Part shown: piece by piece, positions 8,403-17,696 of the stretch
Layout: every line of letters begins with the position of its first letter
Numbering within the stretch: the stretch's first letter is position 1
From: JBBBNV01 sp037137075
GTDB lineage: Bacteria; Bacillota; Bacilli; Paenibacillales; NBRC-103111
Direction: 5' to 3'
Length of the DNA: 64,000 bases
Assembly (NCBI RefSeq): GCF_037137075.1
Contig: NZ_JBBBNV010000008.1
Span: 108,505 to 172,504 of the forward strand
Made by a program: the position numbers and the translations under genes
The notes under the pieces: model-generated
Databases searched by the model: none
What the model saw: only the letters and a program-made list of their open reading frames with translations
Told to the model about the DNA's origin: nothing

Positions 8403-9917
8403 ATGAAAGTGAAAACATGGACGGCATCAGTTAGCGCAGCGGTGCTGCTTACAGGCAGCTTGGCCGCATGCTCCTCAGGCAATTCGGGCGAAGCTCCCGG
8501 AGCAGCCGAGGGCGCAAAGGACAATTCTCCAGTAGCCATTTCGATTGCGATGCCGCAGGTCGGGGATATTCCGGCTAAGGGCAATGCAGTGGAACAAGCT
8601 ATCGAAAGCTATACCAATACAAAGCTGGACATTCAGTGGATACCGAACTCGGCGTATGACGAGAAGGTGAATGTAATGATTACGTCGGGCGAGCTTCCAA
8701 AAATTATTAAGCTCAACTATGTCCCGACCGTCGTGTCTTCCATTCAGTCCGATCTGTTTTGGGAAATCGGGCCTTACTTGAAGGATTACAAAAATTTATC
8801 CTCCCAAAACCAGCAGCATTACGACAACATCAGCGTGGACGGCAAGCTGTACGGCGTGCCGCTCTTCCGGGATATCGGCCGTGCCACCTACAACTACCGC
8901 AAGGACTGGTTCGACAGCATGGGTCTGCAGCTTCCGAAGAGCCTGGATGACTGGTACAACATTCAGGTAGCGCTTACGACGAAGGACCCGGACAAAAACG
9001 GGAAAAACGACACTTACGGTATGGTCTTGAATAAAAGCTATCTGGACGGCGCTTCGGCGCTGATGACCCGTTTGGCGGTGAGCATCGGGGGCGTAAACCG
9101 CTGGGGCGTGATTGACGGCAAAATGACTCCGGAGTTTATGACCAAGGAATACATGGACGTCATGAAGCTGTTCCGCAAAATGTTCGCCGAGAAATTGATT
9201 AATCAGGATTTCCCGGCTGTAGACGGAACGGAAACCGGTAAAATGTTCGATTCCGGCCGTATCGGTATCGGCAATTCCGTAGCGGGCGCAGCCAAAAGCC
9301 AGCACGACCGCACTTCGCAGGCCGTTCCGTCAGCGGTAGTCGATAACGCGCCGTTTGAAGGGCCGCAGGGCATCCGTCTGGCCGCAGAACCGGGACATAA
9401 CGGCTTCCTGGCGGTTCCGAAATCCGCAGTCAAAACCGAGGCTGAGCTGAAGCAGGTGCTGACCTTCATGGATAAGCTGATGGATGAGCCGATGTCCACG
9501 CTGCAAATGCGCGGTATTGAAGGGACGCATTATGTGAAGCTGCCGGACGGCAGAACGGAGTTCAAGGACTTCGCCGCCTTCCAGCGTGAAGTGAAGCCAT
9601 ACCGTGACAATCTGCTTAACATTGAAGGCTACAACGTGCCGCTTCTGAAGGATACGCCGCTTGGCGAAAAGGGAACGCGTCTGGCCCGTGAGAACGTGAA
9701 ATATGCCATTGCAAATCCGGTGCTTACGCTTACCTCCGCGACCTTCTCTGAGCGCGGCAAAGGGCTGGAGCAAATGATTAATGATGCCCAGACGAAATAT
9801 ATTATGGGCAAAATCGATGACGCGGGCTGGGAAGAAGCCGTATCGAAATGGCGCAAAGCCGGCGGGGATCAAATGATTAAAGAATATGAAGAGTCCTACG
9901 CCAAAATGAAGAAATAA
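8403..9917 (+). CDS. Sugar ABC transporter substrate-binding lipoprotein (LplA type)
   Basis: 504 residues. The N-terminus is a lipoprotein signal with lipobox LAAC (Cys at about residue 22), so the mature protein is tethered to the outer face of the membrane. Length and sequence fit the family-1 extracellular solute-binding proteins that pair with YesM/YesN systems in Paenibacillus. AAAGGGG is the ribosome site. A strong terminator follows. The partner permeases (LplB/LplC type) are not in the window, so it either serves a transporter encoded elsewhere or acts as a sensor subunit. Substrate is unknown; the adjacent glycosidases suggest a plant-wall oligosaccharide. Confidence 0.88.
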   Translation: MKVKTWTASVSAAVLLTGSLAACSSGNSGEAPGAAEGAKDNSPVAISIAMPQVGDIPAKGNAVEQAIESYTNTKLDIQWIPNSAYDEKVNVMITSGELPKIIKLNYVPTVVSSIQSDLFWEIGPYLKDYKNLSSQNQQHYDNISVDGKLYGVPLFRDIGRATYNYRKDWFDSMGLQLPKSLDDWYNIQVALTTKDPDKNGKNDTYGMVLNKSYLDGASALMTRLAVSIGGVNRWGVIDGKMTPEFMTKEYMDVMKLFRKMFAEKLINQDFPAVDGTETGKMFDSGRIGIGNSVAGAAKSQHDRTSQAVPSAVVDNAPFEGPQGIRLAAEPGHNGFLAVPKSAVKTEAELKQVLTFMDKLMDEPMSTLQMRGIEGTHYVKLPDGRTEFKDFAAFQREVKPYRDNLLNIEGYNVPLLKDTPLGEKGTRLARENVKYAIANPVLTLTSATFSERGKGLEQMINDAQTKYIMGKIDDAGWEEAVSKWRKAGGDQMIKEYEESYAKMKK

Positions 9918-9970
9918 TGAGTTCGGGCGGAAAGCTCATGAAATGGAACGGAATAGCACTTGAACAGAAA

Positions 9971-10022
9971 GCCTCCCGCACCCGATCGGCTTGTACCCGG
10001 TGGGTGCGGGAGGCTTTTTTTG
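9971..10022 (+). terminator. Rho-independent terminator after the binding-protein gene
   Basis: Perfect 13-bp stem (9971-9983 with 10002-10014), GC-rich, followed by seven T residues. It ends the sugar module before the convergent guanidine operon. Confidence 0.92.
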
Positions 10023-10154
10023 CGCTGTATTCAAGAGGTCTGTCCTGTCCTTCGTCCTTGCTCTTTAACCGCACTTTAGAAGTGCGGCGAAGAAAGCCTG
10101 TCTGCGGCGGGGAAGGGGCTCCGCTCGCTGTTGCAGCGAGGGGGCTGGCGGGCT

Positions 10155-11942
10155 TTAGACCCCTTCCACCCTGCGCCAGCTCCCGAGGGCGGAAATGTCC
10201 TCGGCCATTCCGGCGGCATAGGCTTCGCATATAAAGCCGGGAATCTCCGAGCCGTCCTCCAGCTCCACTTTGCCGATTCCGAGCGGGGCTGGAATCGAGG
10301 CGGCGAAAGCTCCGAAGTTCTCCAGCGGCATCTCCCATACCTCCAGCTGAATGGAAGCGCCGCCGTGCTCCTGCTTGACCATGCCCGGCTTGGCGGGAAG
10401 CCCGGGCAGCTTCACGAATTTGTAGCTGGCTGCCGAAGCCGCTTCGCGCACGAACCGCGCGCCGCAGGCCAGCAGCTGCTTTTCCAGCGGGTAACCGCGC
10501 ATGTGCAGGCCGCATACAGCAATGTAGGTCGTTGTGCTGCGAGCGGCCGGGAGCACGTCCCGCATGGGGTATACGGGCTCCGGCCGGGCGGACGCCGGGT
10601 TTAGGAACAGCGCTGCGGCTCCGCTGAGCAGGCCTTCATTCTCGGCCAGCGCAAACAGTGTGATGCCGAACGGCGTCTCGGCAGCGGCATCGCCGGCGGG
10701 GACGGCGACCGCGCACAGGTCCAGCAGGTTGCAATGATTCGTATAGCGGCCCATCTCGCGATTCGCGGCAACCGGCTCCTGCCTTGCCTGCTCGCGCGTC
10801 CAGGTTCCGCCAGCCGTCGGCATGATGAGCACCGCGTCTTGAAGCAGCTTGCGAGCCTTTCGCTTCATATCCTGAAGCCGGTGCATGGCTTCGAACACGG
10901 AAACGGCATCGAACCGTCCGTCGGCGCCCGAACGCAAGATTTGCTCCGTTACCGGATAAGCAACACCCGGATTGGCAGCAATGAACCCGCCTACAGCGGC
11001 CCAGCGTTCGGCGACCCACGGCCCTTCGTACAAAATCGCCGCCGCCTCGGAAAACAAGGTATAGTCCACCGTCTCTACCGGAATACTGAGCGCTTGAATT
11101 CGCTCTACCGCCGAAGCCCAAGCCGATCTGTACGCCTCGGCAAACGGACCGTAAAATTCAGGCTCCTCCTTCGGCAGACAGAGCTTGACCGGAAGCTTCG
11201 AAGCAGGAGGCGCCATGGCTCGTGACCAAGGGTCCCCGTCATGAGCACCGCGTGCCACAGCATCTACGGCAAGGGCATCGTCGAGGTGGCGGGCGAATAC
11301 GGTAACGCAGTCGAGGCTGGCGCAGGCGGGCACAACGCCTTTGGTTGACCAGGCGCCCAGGCTGGGCTTATAGCCAATCAGGCGGTTCAGCGCAGCCGGG
11401 ACACGTCCGGAGCCGGCAGTATCGGTGCCAAGCGAGAAGGCGGCATGTCCGCGGGCCACGGCCACGGCCGATCCAGAGCTGGATCCGCCGCTGATCAGCT
11501 CCGGCCGAAGGGCGTTGTGCGTCTCGCCATAAGGACTGCGAATGCCGACAAGCCCGGTAGCGAACTGATCGAGATTGGTTTTGCCGACGGGGATGGCTCC
11601 GGCAGCGATTAGCCGTTCTACAACGGCTGCGTGATCCCCGGGCACATACGTATATTCAGCGCAGGCCGCTGTTGTGGGCAGGCCTGCTACATCAATATTG
11701 TCCTTGACGGCAAATGGGATGCCCCAAAGCGGCAAGCTTGCCGGGTCCTGATCGGCCAGCCGATCCAAATACGGCTGAATAAACTGCAGCGAAGGCGGGG
11801 TAATCCATATGTTCATGGCGTGATCCTGCTGCGTCCGTTCTATAATGGTGGCCATGACGTCCGAGGGCGTCAGTCGGCAATGGGCATACTGCTCCCGCAG
11901 CCAGGCGAGGCTCAGCTCTTGTGGGATGATGGTCTTGTTCAT
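10155..11942 (-). CDS. atzF: Allophanate hydrolase
   Basis: 595 residues. It hydrolyses allophanate to two CO2 and two NH3, the last step of urea or guanidine carboxylation pathways. The N-terminal amidase-signature domain shows the catalytic Lys80 (PFAVKDN), the cis-Ser motif SGGSSSGS and nucleophile Ser178 in DTAGSGR. The C-terminal 150 residues form the extra domain typical of AtzF that handles the decarboxylation step. The start is the ATG overlapping the TGA of the carboxylase gene (ATGA), so the two are co-translated; a longer in-frame start would lie inside the carboxylase. It is the last gene of the riboswitch-controlled catabolic unit. Confidence 0.94.
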   Translation of the reverse strand: MNKTIIPQELSLAWLREQYAHCRLTPSDVMATIIERTQQDHAMNIWITPPSLQFIQPYLDRLADQDPASLPLWGIPFAVKDNIDVAGLPTTAACAEYTYVPGDHAAVVERLIAAGAIPVGKTNLDQFATGLVGIRSPYGETHNALRPELISGGSSSGSAVAVARGHAAFSLGTDTAGSGRVPAALNRLIGYKPSLGAWSTKGVVPACASLDCVTVFARHLDDALAVDAVARGAHDGDPWSRAMAPPASKLPVKLCLPKEEPEFYGPFAEAYRSAWASAVERIQALSIPVETVDYTLFSEAAAILYEGPWVAERWAAVGGFIAANPGVAYPVTEQILRSGADGRFDAVSVFEAMHRLQDMKRKARKLLQDAVLIMPTAGGTWTREQARQEPVAANREMGRYTNHCNLLDLCAVAVPAGDAAAETPFGITLFALAENEGLLSGAAALFLNPASARPEPVYPMRDVLPAARSTTTYIAVCGLHMRGYPLEKQLLACGARFVREAASAASYKFVKLPGLPAKPGMVKQEHGGASIQLEVWEMPLENFGAFAASIPAPLGIGKVELEDGSEIPGFICEAYAAGMAEDISALGSWRRVEGV

Positions 11943-14900
11943 GCCAGAGGCACCGCCTTTTCCTGTTCTTGCGTAATGCCAAGGAGGAGCTGTCCGGCAT
12001 GTACTTCGTCGCCGGGCTCGACAAGCACAACGGCAACCCGGCCGTCGCAAGGGGCAGGCTGTGAAAATTCCATCTTCATGCTCTCGATGATGACCAGCGG
12101 GTCGCCCTTTTTCACCTCTTCGCCGGGTGCAGCAAGCACCTTCCAGACACTGCCCGGCATTGTGCAGCGCAGCGCCGCTGTCCCGGCGGGAAGCTCTTCT
12201 TCCTGCGCTGATCTGGCCGGCTCCTGTTCGACTGCGTATTCGGCCAAGCCAAGCGCCTTCCAGCTGTCCCGTTCTGCCTTGAAGGCCGCCTGCTGGTTGC
12301 TGCGGAACGCTTCGGTGCTGTCCTCAATCGAGCTCAGGAACTGAAGGTACTTGCCCAAATCGAATACTGTTTCTGTAATGTCCGCTTCAAAGCGGCCACG
12401 CAGGAAATCCTCCCGAAGCTGAAGCAGCTCGCTTGCTGTAACAGGATAAAACTGAATTTGGTCAAAGAAACGGAGCAGCCACGGCTTGCCGGGCTGGAAG
12501 CTCTCCGTTGAGCGGAGACGGTTCCACATCTGGATGGTCCGGCCGACGAACTGATACCCGCCGGGGCCTTCCATACCGTACACGCACATATAGGCACCGC
12601 CGATTCCTACGGCATTCTCGGGCGTCCAGGTCCGGGCCGGGTTGTACTTGGTCGTTACCAACCGGTGCCGCGGATCGGTCGGGGTTGCGACAGGAGCGCC
12701 GAGATACACATCGCCCAGTCCCAGCACCAAATAATTCGCGTTATAAACAATTTCTTTTACGTCGTTCATGCTGTCCAGGCCGTTAATGCGGCGAATAAAC
12801 TCCAGATTGCTCGGACACCACGGCGCATCAGGCCGTACGCCCTGCTGGTAGCGCTGAATGGCAAGCTGGGTTGCCGGATCGTCCCAGGAAAGCGGCAGGC
12901 GGACAATTCGCGACGGCACTTTAATCGATTCCAGCGGCGGCAGCTTGCTGTCCAAATCCAGTATCCGGCGGCAGGCTTCGCTGACCGTGATTCGGGTCCG
13001 GTCAATGTGCACCTGCAGGGAGCGGATGCCGGGAGTTAAATCCAGTACCGGGATGGCGGCGCTCTCCTGAATGGCCTGTATCAGGGCGTGGGCCTGGAAG
13101 CGCAGCAGCAAATCCAGCTCAAGGGAGCCGTATTCAACGAGCAAGTTCTCGTCTCCGCTGCACCGGATCGTAATCGGAAAGCCAGAATTGTTCTCCGCTC
13201 TCGCAAGCACCGGATATTCCGGCGTGATGGACGGATCGGCTTCTGGCAGCTGGATCGGACTCAGCTGTACCCGGCCAAGCTCGCCAATGGCCTGCAGATT
13301 TCGCTCCTGCAGCTCTCGCAGGGCGTCAGCCGCTTCGAGTGTCAGCAGGTGGAACTTCACTTTATCGCCGGGGTGAAGCTGGCCGAGCTTCCAGAACTCG
13401 GCGGAAGCGGTAGTGACCGGACATACGAACCCGCCCAGGCTTGGACCGTCAGGACCGAGCAGGATCGGCATGTCACCGGTCAAATCCAGCGTGCCCACGG
13501 CATAGGCGTTGTCGTGGATATTGGAAGGATGGAGACCGGCTTCTCCGCCGTCCTCCCGAGTCCATAGCGGGGCCGGGCCAATCAGGCGCACTCCTGTCCG
13601 GGAGCTGTTGAAATGAACTTCAAACTCTGTTTCTGTTAAGGCGGTTAAATAGTCAGGCTTAAGAAATTCTCCGGTGCAATGAGGGCCGGGGATAACGCCG
13701 ATAGTCCATGTCCGGGTAAGCGCCGGACGGTGCGGCTCCTCAAGTGGGGAAAATCCTTGCGGGGCGGAGCCTTGCTTCACACCGAGCACGTCGCCGGTGC
13801 GCAGGGCGCGGCCGCCGTGCCCCCCGAAGCCGCCCAGCGTAAAGGTGGATGAGCTGCCGAGAATGTGCGGCATATCGAATCCCCCGCCGACGAGCAAATA
13901 CGCGCGCATCCCCGTTTGCGCCTCGCCAAACCGGAGCACTTGACCGCGCTTGGCGAGCAGCGGCGTGTACATCGGCACGGCGGCTTCATCCAGCTCCGCC
14001 TGCATATCGGCGCCGGTAATGCAGAACCACAAGTCGCTGCGGAACAGGTAAGACCCGCCGCGCAGGGTCAGCTCCAGGCCGGGAGCGCGATCCTCATTAC
14101 CGAGCAGCTTATTGCCGATGCGGAAGGAATACGGGTCCATCGGGCCGCAGGGCGGGACACCGACATCCCAGTGTCCGGTGCGCCCGGGCCAGTCTTGCAC
14201 GGTTGTCTGTACGCCGCCGTCGATGACCTCCAGCGCCCGTTCCGCAGGCGCGAAGCCCTCCAGCAAGCGGGTGTATACCCGGCCTTCCTCGACCGACTGC
14301 TCCTTCAGCAGAGCCTGCAGGTAGGACAAGTTTGTCGTAATTCCGTACAGGCGCGTCTCCTCCAGAGCGTGAATCAGCTTGCGGATGGCATCGGCCCTGT
14401 CCTTGCCGTGTACGATTATTTTGGCAAGCATCGGATCATACAGGGAGGTGACGGTGATGCCGTCCCGCAGCCAGGTTTCGACCCGGGCCCGGGGAGAGAA
14501 CGCCGCCTTGTCCACCTGTCCTGCGCTGGGGCGGAAATGGTTCAGGCAGTCCTCCGCATAAATCCGGGCCTGCATACTGTGTCCCTCCGGTTGGCCGAAG
14601 CGGGCGGGCAAATCGCGCAGCTCATCCGCCGCCTCCAGTACCATCCATTCCACAAGGTCGATGCCGAGCACTTCCTCGGTCACGCCATGCTCGACCTGCA
14701 GCCGCGTGTTCACCTCCAGGAAATAAAAGCCGCAGCTTTCAGGATCGTACAAGTATTCAACTGTACCCGCACTTCGGTAGCCGACCTCTGACGCAAGACG
14801 GCGAGCCGATGCCAGCATTTCTTTGCGCACGTCCTCGGAGAGAAGCGGAGCCGGGCTTTCCTCAATGACCTTCTGATTGCGACGTTGTATAGAGCAGTCT

Positions 14901-15577
14901 CGTTCGCCGAGGGCCGCTACCTCGCCGAACCGGTTTCCGAAAATTTGCACCTCCACATGGCGTGCCCTGGCGATATATTTCTCCAGAAACACGCCGCCGT
15001 TCTTGAAATTTGTCTCGGCCAAATGAATGACACCTTCAAAAGCCAAGCGCAGCGCAGCTTCATCGGCGCAGACTCGCATACCGATGCCGCCGCCGCCGGC
15101 TGTGCTTTTCAAAATAACCGGATAGCCGATAGCGGATGCCTGACGCACCGCTTCGTCCAGATCTGTAATGAGAGGGGTTCCCGGCAGCAAGGGCACCCCG
15201 GCCCGCTGCGCGATTTCACGGGCGGAATGCTTTAAACCGAACAGCTCCATCTGCTCCGGCGTCGGGCCGATAAAGGTGATGCCATGCTCCCGGCAGGCAC
15301 GGGCGAAATCGGCGTTTTCACTCAAAAAGCCGTACCCGGGGTGGATAGCCTGCGCGCCGGTGGCCAGAGCGGTTTTCAGAATCAGATCTGCGTTCAAATA
15401 GCTGTCCTTTGCTGCGCCGTCACCGATGAGCACCGCTTCGTCCGCCAGATCGACATGAAGGCTGTCCTGGTCAGCAGTGGTATAAACGGCAACGGAGGCG
15501 ATGCCGAGTCTGCGCAGGGTGCGCTCAATGCGTACGGCAATGGCGCCGCGATTTGCAATCAGAACCTTGGTAAACAT
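11939..15577 (-). CDS. Biotin-dependent urea/guanidine carboxylase
   Basis: 1212 residues in one chain: biotin carboxylase (about 1-445, with ATP-grasp loop KSTAGGGGIGMR), a KipA/AHS2-type carboxyltransferase half (about 450-770), a KipI/AHS1-type half (about 790-1010), and a C-terminal biotin carrier with the acceptor Lys near residue 1167 in ESMKMEF. By homology this would be called urea carboxylase. The guanidine-I riboswitch and the two DUF1989 genes upstream, however, match the guanidine carboxylase loci, in which the product carboxyguanidine is deiminated to allophanate. The substrate assignment is therefore inference from context. ATP- and bicarbonate-dependent, cytoplasmic. A 147-base gap separates it from the DUF1989 pair and no terminator is seen there. 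Confidence 0.93.
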   Translation of the reverse strand: MFTKVLIANRGAIAVRIERTLRRLGIASVAVYTTADQDSLHVDLADEAVLIGDGAAKDSYLNADLILKTALATGAQAIHPGYGFLSENADFARACREHGITFIGPTPEQMELFGLKHSAREIAQRAGVPLLPGTPLITDLDEAVRQASAIGYPVILKSTAGGGGIGMRVCADEAALRLAFEGVIHLAETNFKNGGVFLEKYIARARHVEVQIFGNRFGEVAALGERDCSIQRRNQKVIEESPAPLLSEDVRKEMLASARRLASEVGYRSAGTVEYLYDPESCGFYFLEVNTRLQVEHGVTEEVLGIDLVEWMVLEAADELRDLPARFGQPEGHSMQARIYAEDCLNHFRPSAGQVDKAAFSPRARVETWLRDGITVTSLYDPMLAKIIVHGKDRADAIRKLIHALEETRLYGITTNLSYLQALLKEQSVEEGRVYTRLLEGFAPAERALEVIDGGVQTTVQDWPGRTGHWDVGVPPCGPMDPYSFRIGNKLLGNEDRAPGLELTLRGGSYLFRSDLWFCITGADMQAELDEAAVPMYTPLLAKRGQVLRFGEAQTGMRAYLLVGGGFDMPHILGSSSTFTLGGFGGHGGRALRTGDVLGVKQGSAPQGFSPLEEPHRPALTRTWTIGVIPGPHCTGEFLKPDYLTALTETEFEVHFNSSRTGVRLIGPAPLWTREDGGEAGLHPSNIHDNAYAVGTLDLTGDMPILLGPDGPSLGGFVCPVTTASAEFWKLGQLHPGDKVKFHLLTLEAADALRELQERNLQAIGELGRVQLSPIQLPEADPSITPEYPVLARAENNSGFPITIRCSGDENLLVEYGSLELDLLLRFQAHALIQAIQESAAIPVLDLTPGIRSLQVHIDRTRITVSEACRRILDLDSKLPPLESIKVPSRIVRLPLSWDDPATQLAIQRYQQGVRPDAPWCPSNLEFIRRINGLDSMNDVKEIVYNANYLVLGLGDVYLGAPVATPTDPRHRLVTTKYNPARTWTPENAVGIGGAYMCVYGMEGPGGYQFVGRTIQMWNRLRSTESFQPGKPWLLRFFDQIQFYPVTASELLQLREDFLRGRFEADITETVFDLGKYLQFLSSIEDSTEAFRSNQQAAFKAERDSWKALGLAEYAVEQEPARSAQEEELPAGTAALRCTMPGSVWKVLAAPGEEVKKGDPLVIIESMKMEFSQPAPCDGRVAVVLVEPGDEVHAGQLLLGITQEQEKAVPLA

Positions 15578-15724
15578 AAGCGGTCACACTCCCGTACATA
15601 AAGGTTGGAATATTCCGATATTCAAAAACGATTTATAGATGAACCGGGAAATACCGGTCTTTTGTGTCTTTTTTGAAATGGCCCGGTCATTTATTCTGAA
15701 GCGCTTATACAAATTCCCGGAAAA

Positions 15725-16375
15725 TCAGCTGTCCCAGATGAGAAGCCGGATCGGAGTCGGGTTGTAGGCGTTGCACGGATTGTTCAGTTGAGGACAGTTG
15801 CTGATCAGCACAGTCGTACGACCGGCAGCCTGCAGCTCGACATAAGCGCCGGGGGATGAGACGCCATCCGCGAATTGCAGGCCGCCCTCGGGAGTTACCG
15901 GGACATTCATGAAGAAGTTGACGTTCGGGGCCAAGTCGCGTTTGGAATAGCCCTGACCGCGCTCCGCCAACTGCAGCATAAAGGTATCCCGGCAGTTGTG
16001 CATGTGCTGCTTGTCATGAGCGTAGCGCACGGTATTGCTTTGGGCGGAGCAGGACCCGCCTAAGGTGTCGTGCCGACCGCATGTATCGGCGACGATGGTG
16101 GCGAGGGGCTTGCCGGATTCGGAGCGAAGGACAGAACCGGTGGATAAATAAATGTTGCCCTGCCCGGCGATAGTGGCTACAGCGCTATAGTGATCCTCCG
16201 GATGATCGGCATCAAAAAATAAGGTATCGGCCGCTTGATTTCCCTCCAGATCCACGATGCGGAGAACCTGGCCCGGCTCCAAATCGTACATCCAGCCATC
16301 GCCGGCAAGAATGGTTTGATCCACAACGGCATCCGCCGGCTTGCGGGTGCTTTCAACACGGTTAAAAAGAGCCAT
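15725..16375 (-). CDS. DUF1989 protein, probable carboxyguanidine deiminase subunit
   Basis: 216 residues from an ATG with an AGGGAGGA ribosome site; an upstream in-frame extension lacks one. The sequence is of the urea-carboxylase-associated (DUF1989) family: GDGWMYDLEPGQVLRIVDLEGNQA-type opening, then DTLGGSC with conserved Cys, and NFFMNVPV with the PGAYVEL block near the C-terminus. In characterised guanidine loci two such proteins (CgdA and CgdB) form the deiminase that turns carboxyguanidine into allophanate and ammonia. Which subunit this is cannot be told from sequence alone. It follows the second DUF1989 gene by 59 bases on the same transcript. Confidence 0.87.
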   Translation of the reverse strand: MALFNRVESTRKPADAVVDQTILAGDGWMYDLEPGQVLRIVDLEGNQAADTLFFDADHPEDHYSAVATIAGQGNIYLSTGSVLRSESGKPLATIVADTCGRHDTLGGSCSAQSNTVRYAHDKQHMHNCRDTFMLQLAERGQGYSKRDLAPNVNFFMNVPVTPEGGLQFADGVSSPGAYVELQAAGRTTVLISNCPQLNNPCNAYNPTPIRLLIWDS

Positions 16376-16434
16376 CTTGATTCCTCCCTGATATGATAAA
16401 TGCTCAATCGGTATCAATCGGTAAAAGGCAGATA

Positions 16435-17154
16435 TTAGAAGCCTGACAGGGTGTAATATTCCCAGGTATTTTCGAAGGCACGGCGGTTTTCCGGACGGTA
16501 GTTGACGCAATAGTCGAGTGAATCGACCGGTGCGGCCGGCAAAATCTCCAGCTGAACCGGCACGGAGGGGTACTCAGTCCGCGGATCAAGCGGGTGGGGG
16601 GTATTGGACAGCACCAGCAGCAAATCCATTTCCGTTCGAAGCGTCACTGTGGCCTCGGGTTGGCAGTGATCCAGGCTGAAGCCCATATTTCCGTACTCGT
16701 CGCAGGACACTTTGGAAAACAGGTTTACGACCGGAACCAGGTCGCGGATACCGAGGCCGTGTCTGACGAGCTCGACGGCGAAGTTCTCCTGGCCGCTCCG
16801 CAACCATCCGCCCCGCAGCTCCTGGAACGTGGTTCGCCCGTATTTGACGTCCGTGGACTCCCGGGTTGTATAGCCGCCCATTGTGTCGTGCCAGCCAAGG
16901 CTGTCCTGGACAATGCTCGCCAGCACGCGCCCGTTGTCGCTCATCAGAACATTGCCAGCGGAGAGGCGGGAGGTATACTGGGCCTTTAGGGTATCGGGCA
17001 TGTTGTAGCGCTCGGTCAAGTCCCGGGCGTTATACAGAAGCGCCGATACGTTAGCGCCGCCTTGCAGGGCTGTGAACCGGAGCAGCCGGCCCCGGGCGAT
17101 CTGCCCCGACCATTTGCCGCCGGGTCCAAGCGTTGTACTCCAAATGCAATTCAT
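16435..17154 (-). CDS. DUF1989 protein, second probable carboxyguanidine deiminase subunit
   Basis: 239 residues, starting at the ATG behind GAGGAGG; an earlier in-frame ATG adds 19 residues without a ribosome site. It is a diverged paralogue of the next gene: GGKWSGQIARGRLLRFTAL aligns with its opening, DTMGGYTTRESTD with the GGSC region, and NLFSKVSCDEYGN with the NFFMNV region. Having two unequal copies side by side is the usual layout for the heteromeric carboxyguanidine deiminase. It is the first gene behind riboswitch 1, with a 113-base leader after the riboswitch terminator. Confidence 0.87.
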   Translation of the reverse strand: MNCIWSTTLGPGGKWSGQIARGRLLRFTALQGGANVSALLYNARDLTERYNMPDTLKAQYTSRLSAGNVLMSDNGRVLASIVQDSLGWHDTMGGYTTRESTDVKYGRTTFQELRGGWLRSGQENFAVELVRHGLGIRDLVPVVNLFSKVSCDEYGNMGFSLDHCQPEATVTLRTEMDLLLVLSNTPHPLDPRTEYPSVPVQLEILPAAPVDSLDYCVNYRPENRRAFENTWEYYTLSGF

Positions 17155-17266
17155 ACGTGTACTCCTCCTCGCAAGGCTAATTGTCCATGCAGGACATAAC
17201 CGCCTGCACAAATACCGAAGCTGAAATGATGCTTTACGAACGTTCGGGAATAACCATGATGGATCG

Positions 17267-17318
17267 GGAGAAAAAAAGAAGCCCGGGAAGATATCATAAT
17301 CGATATCCTCCCGGGCTT
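17267..17318 (-). terminator. Riboswitch 1 expression-platform terminator
   Basis: Long stem (17279-17296 with about 17301-17318) containing GCCCGGGA and GATATC arms, followed on the minus strand by a U-rich run (17267-17280). The left arm overlaps the conserved aptamer end, as expected for an ON switch. Confidence 0.9.
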
Positions 17319-17394
17319 TTATCCCTCCGTGTGCACAGCGGCCGCTGTGTGTTTCCTCTTGGACCAGCCAGACGGGCGTCTGCGGAACCCTAGA
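17267..17394 (-). promoter_or_regulatory. Guanidine-I (ykkC) riboswitch 1, catabolic operon
   Basis: On the minus strand the leader carries the hallmark blocks of the guanidine-I class in order: CTAGGGTTCCG, CTGGTCC plus a purine loop, ACACAC, and ACACGGAGGGATAAAAGCCC, with the aptamer at about 17306-17394. The 3' end of the aptamer is also the left arm of a terminator, so guanidine binding should prevent termination and switch on the DUF1989/carboxylase/allophanate-hydrolase genes. Confidence 0.93.
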
Positions 17395-17429
17395 AAACTT
17401 TGTCTAATGCGGTGTGAAGTTATAACTAC

Positions 17430-17458
17430 ATCTTACTCAAAATCTGAATTTATGTCAA
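17430..17458 (-). promoter_or_regulatory. Sigma-A promoter of the guanidine catabolic operon
   Basis: TTGACA (17458-17453), 17-base spacer, TAAGAT (17435-17430), 36 bases upstream of the riboswitch. The spacing is ideal and the -35 is perfect. Confidence 0.8.
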
Positions 17459-17469
17459 TATACATAACA
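17453..17469 (-). promoter_or_regulatory. GlnR/TnrA-type box over the -35, catabolic operon
   Basis: TGTTATGTATATTGACA fits TGTNA-N7-TNACA exactly. The second half-site contains the -35 hexamer, a position expected for repression when nitrogen is plentiful. The same arrangement precedes the transporter operon. Confidence 0.7.
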
Positions 17470-17696
17470 TTAAAATTCGGTTTTTCAAATTAACCCAAGC
17501 TAATCTATCTTTATATAACATTAACATAACGTGTTATGACATAAATTAGGGTTGTAAGCAAGGGTTTATGGATGATTCCATGTGTATTCCGTTGACAAGT
17601 GCTTCTTGTGCATAACTGATTTACTGCTCTGCAGCCGATTCGTTGGCCGTAAGGGGGCGCTCCGGGGAATGCGGCTATGCAGCGTGGAAATCTGAA

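Noticed and set aside
13865..14791. 308-codon plus-strand frame inside the carboxylase gene
   Set aside because: Shadow of the biotin-carboxylase gene; no start support and no family.
15661..15724. cre-like GAAGCGCTT upstream of the carboxylase gene
   Set aside because: The spacing of the half sites is one base short of the operator consensus.
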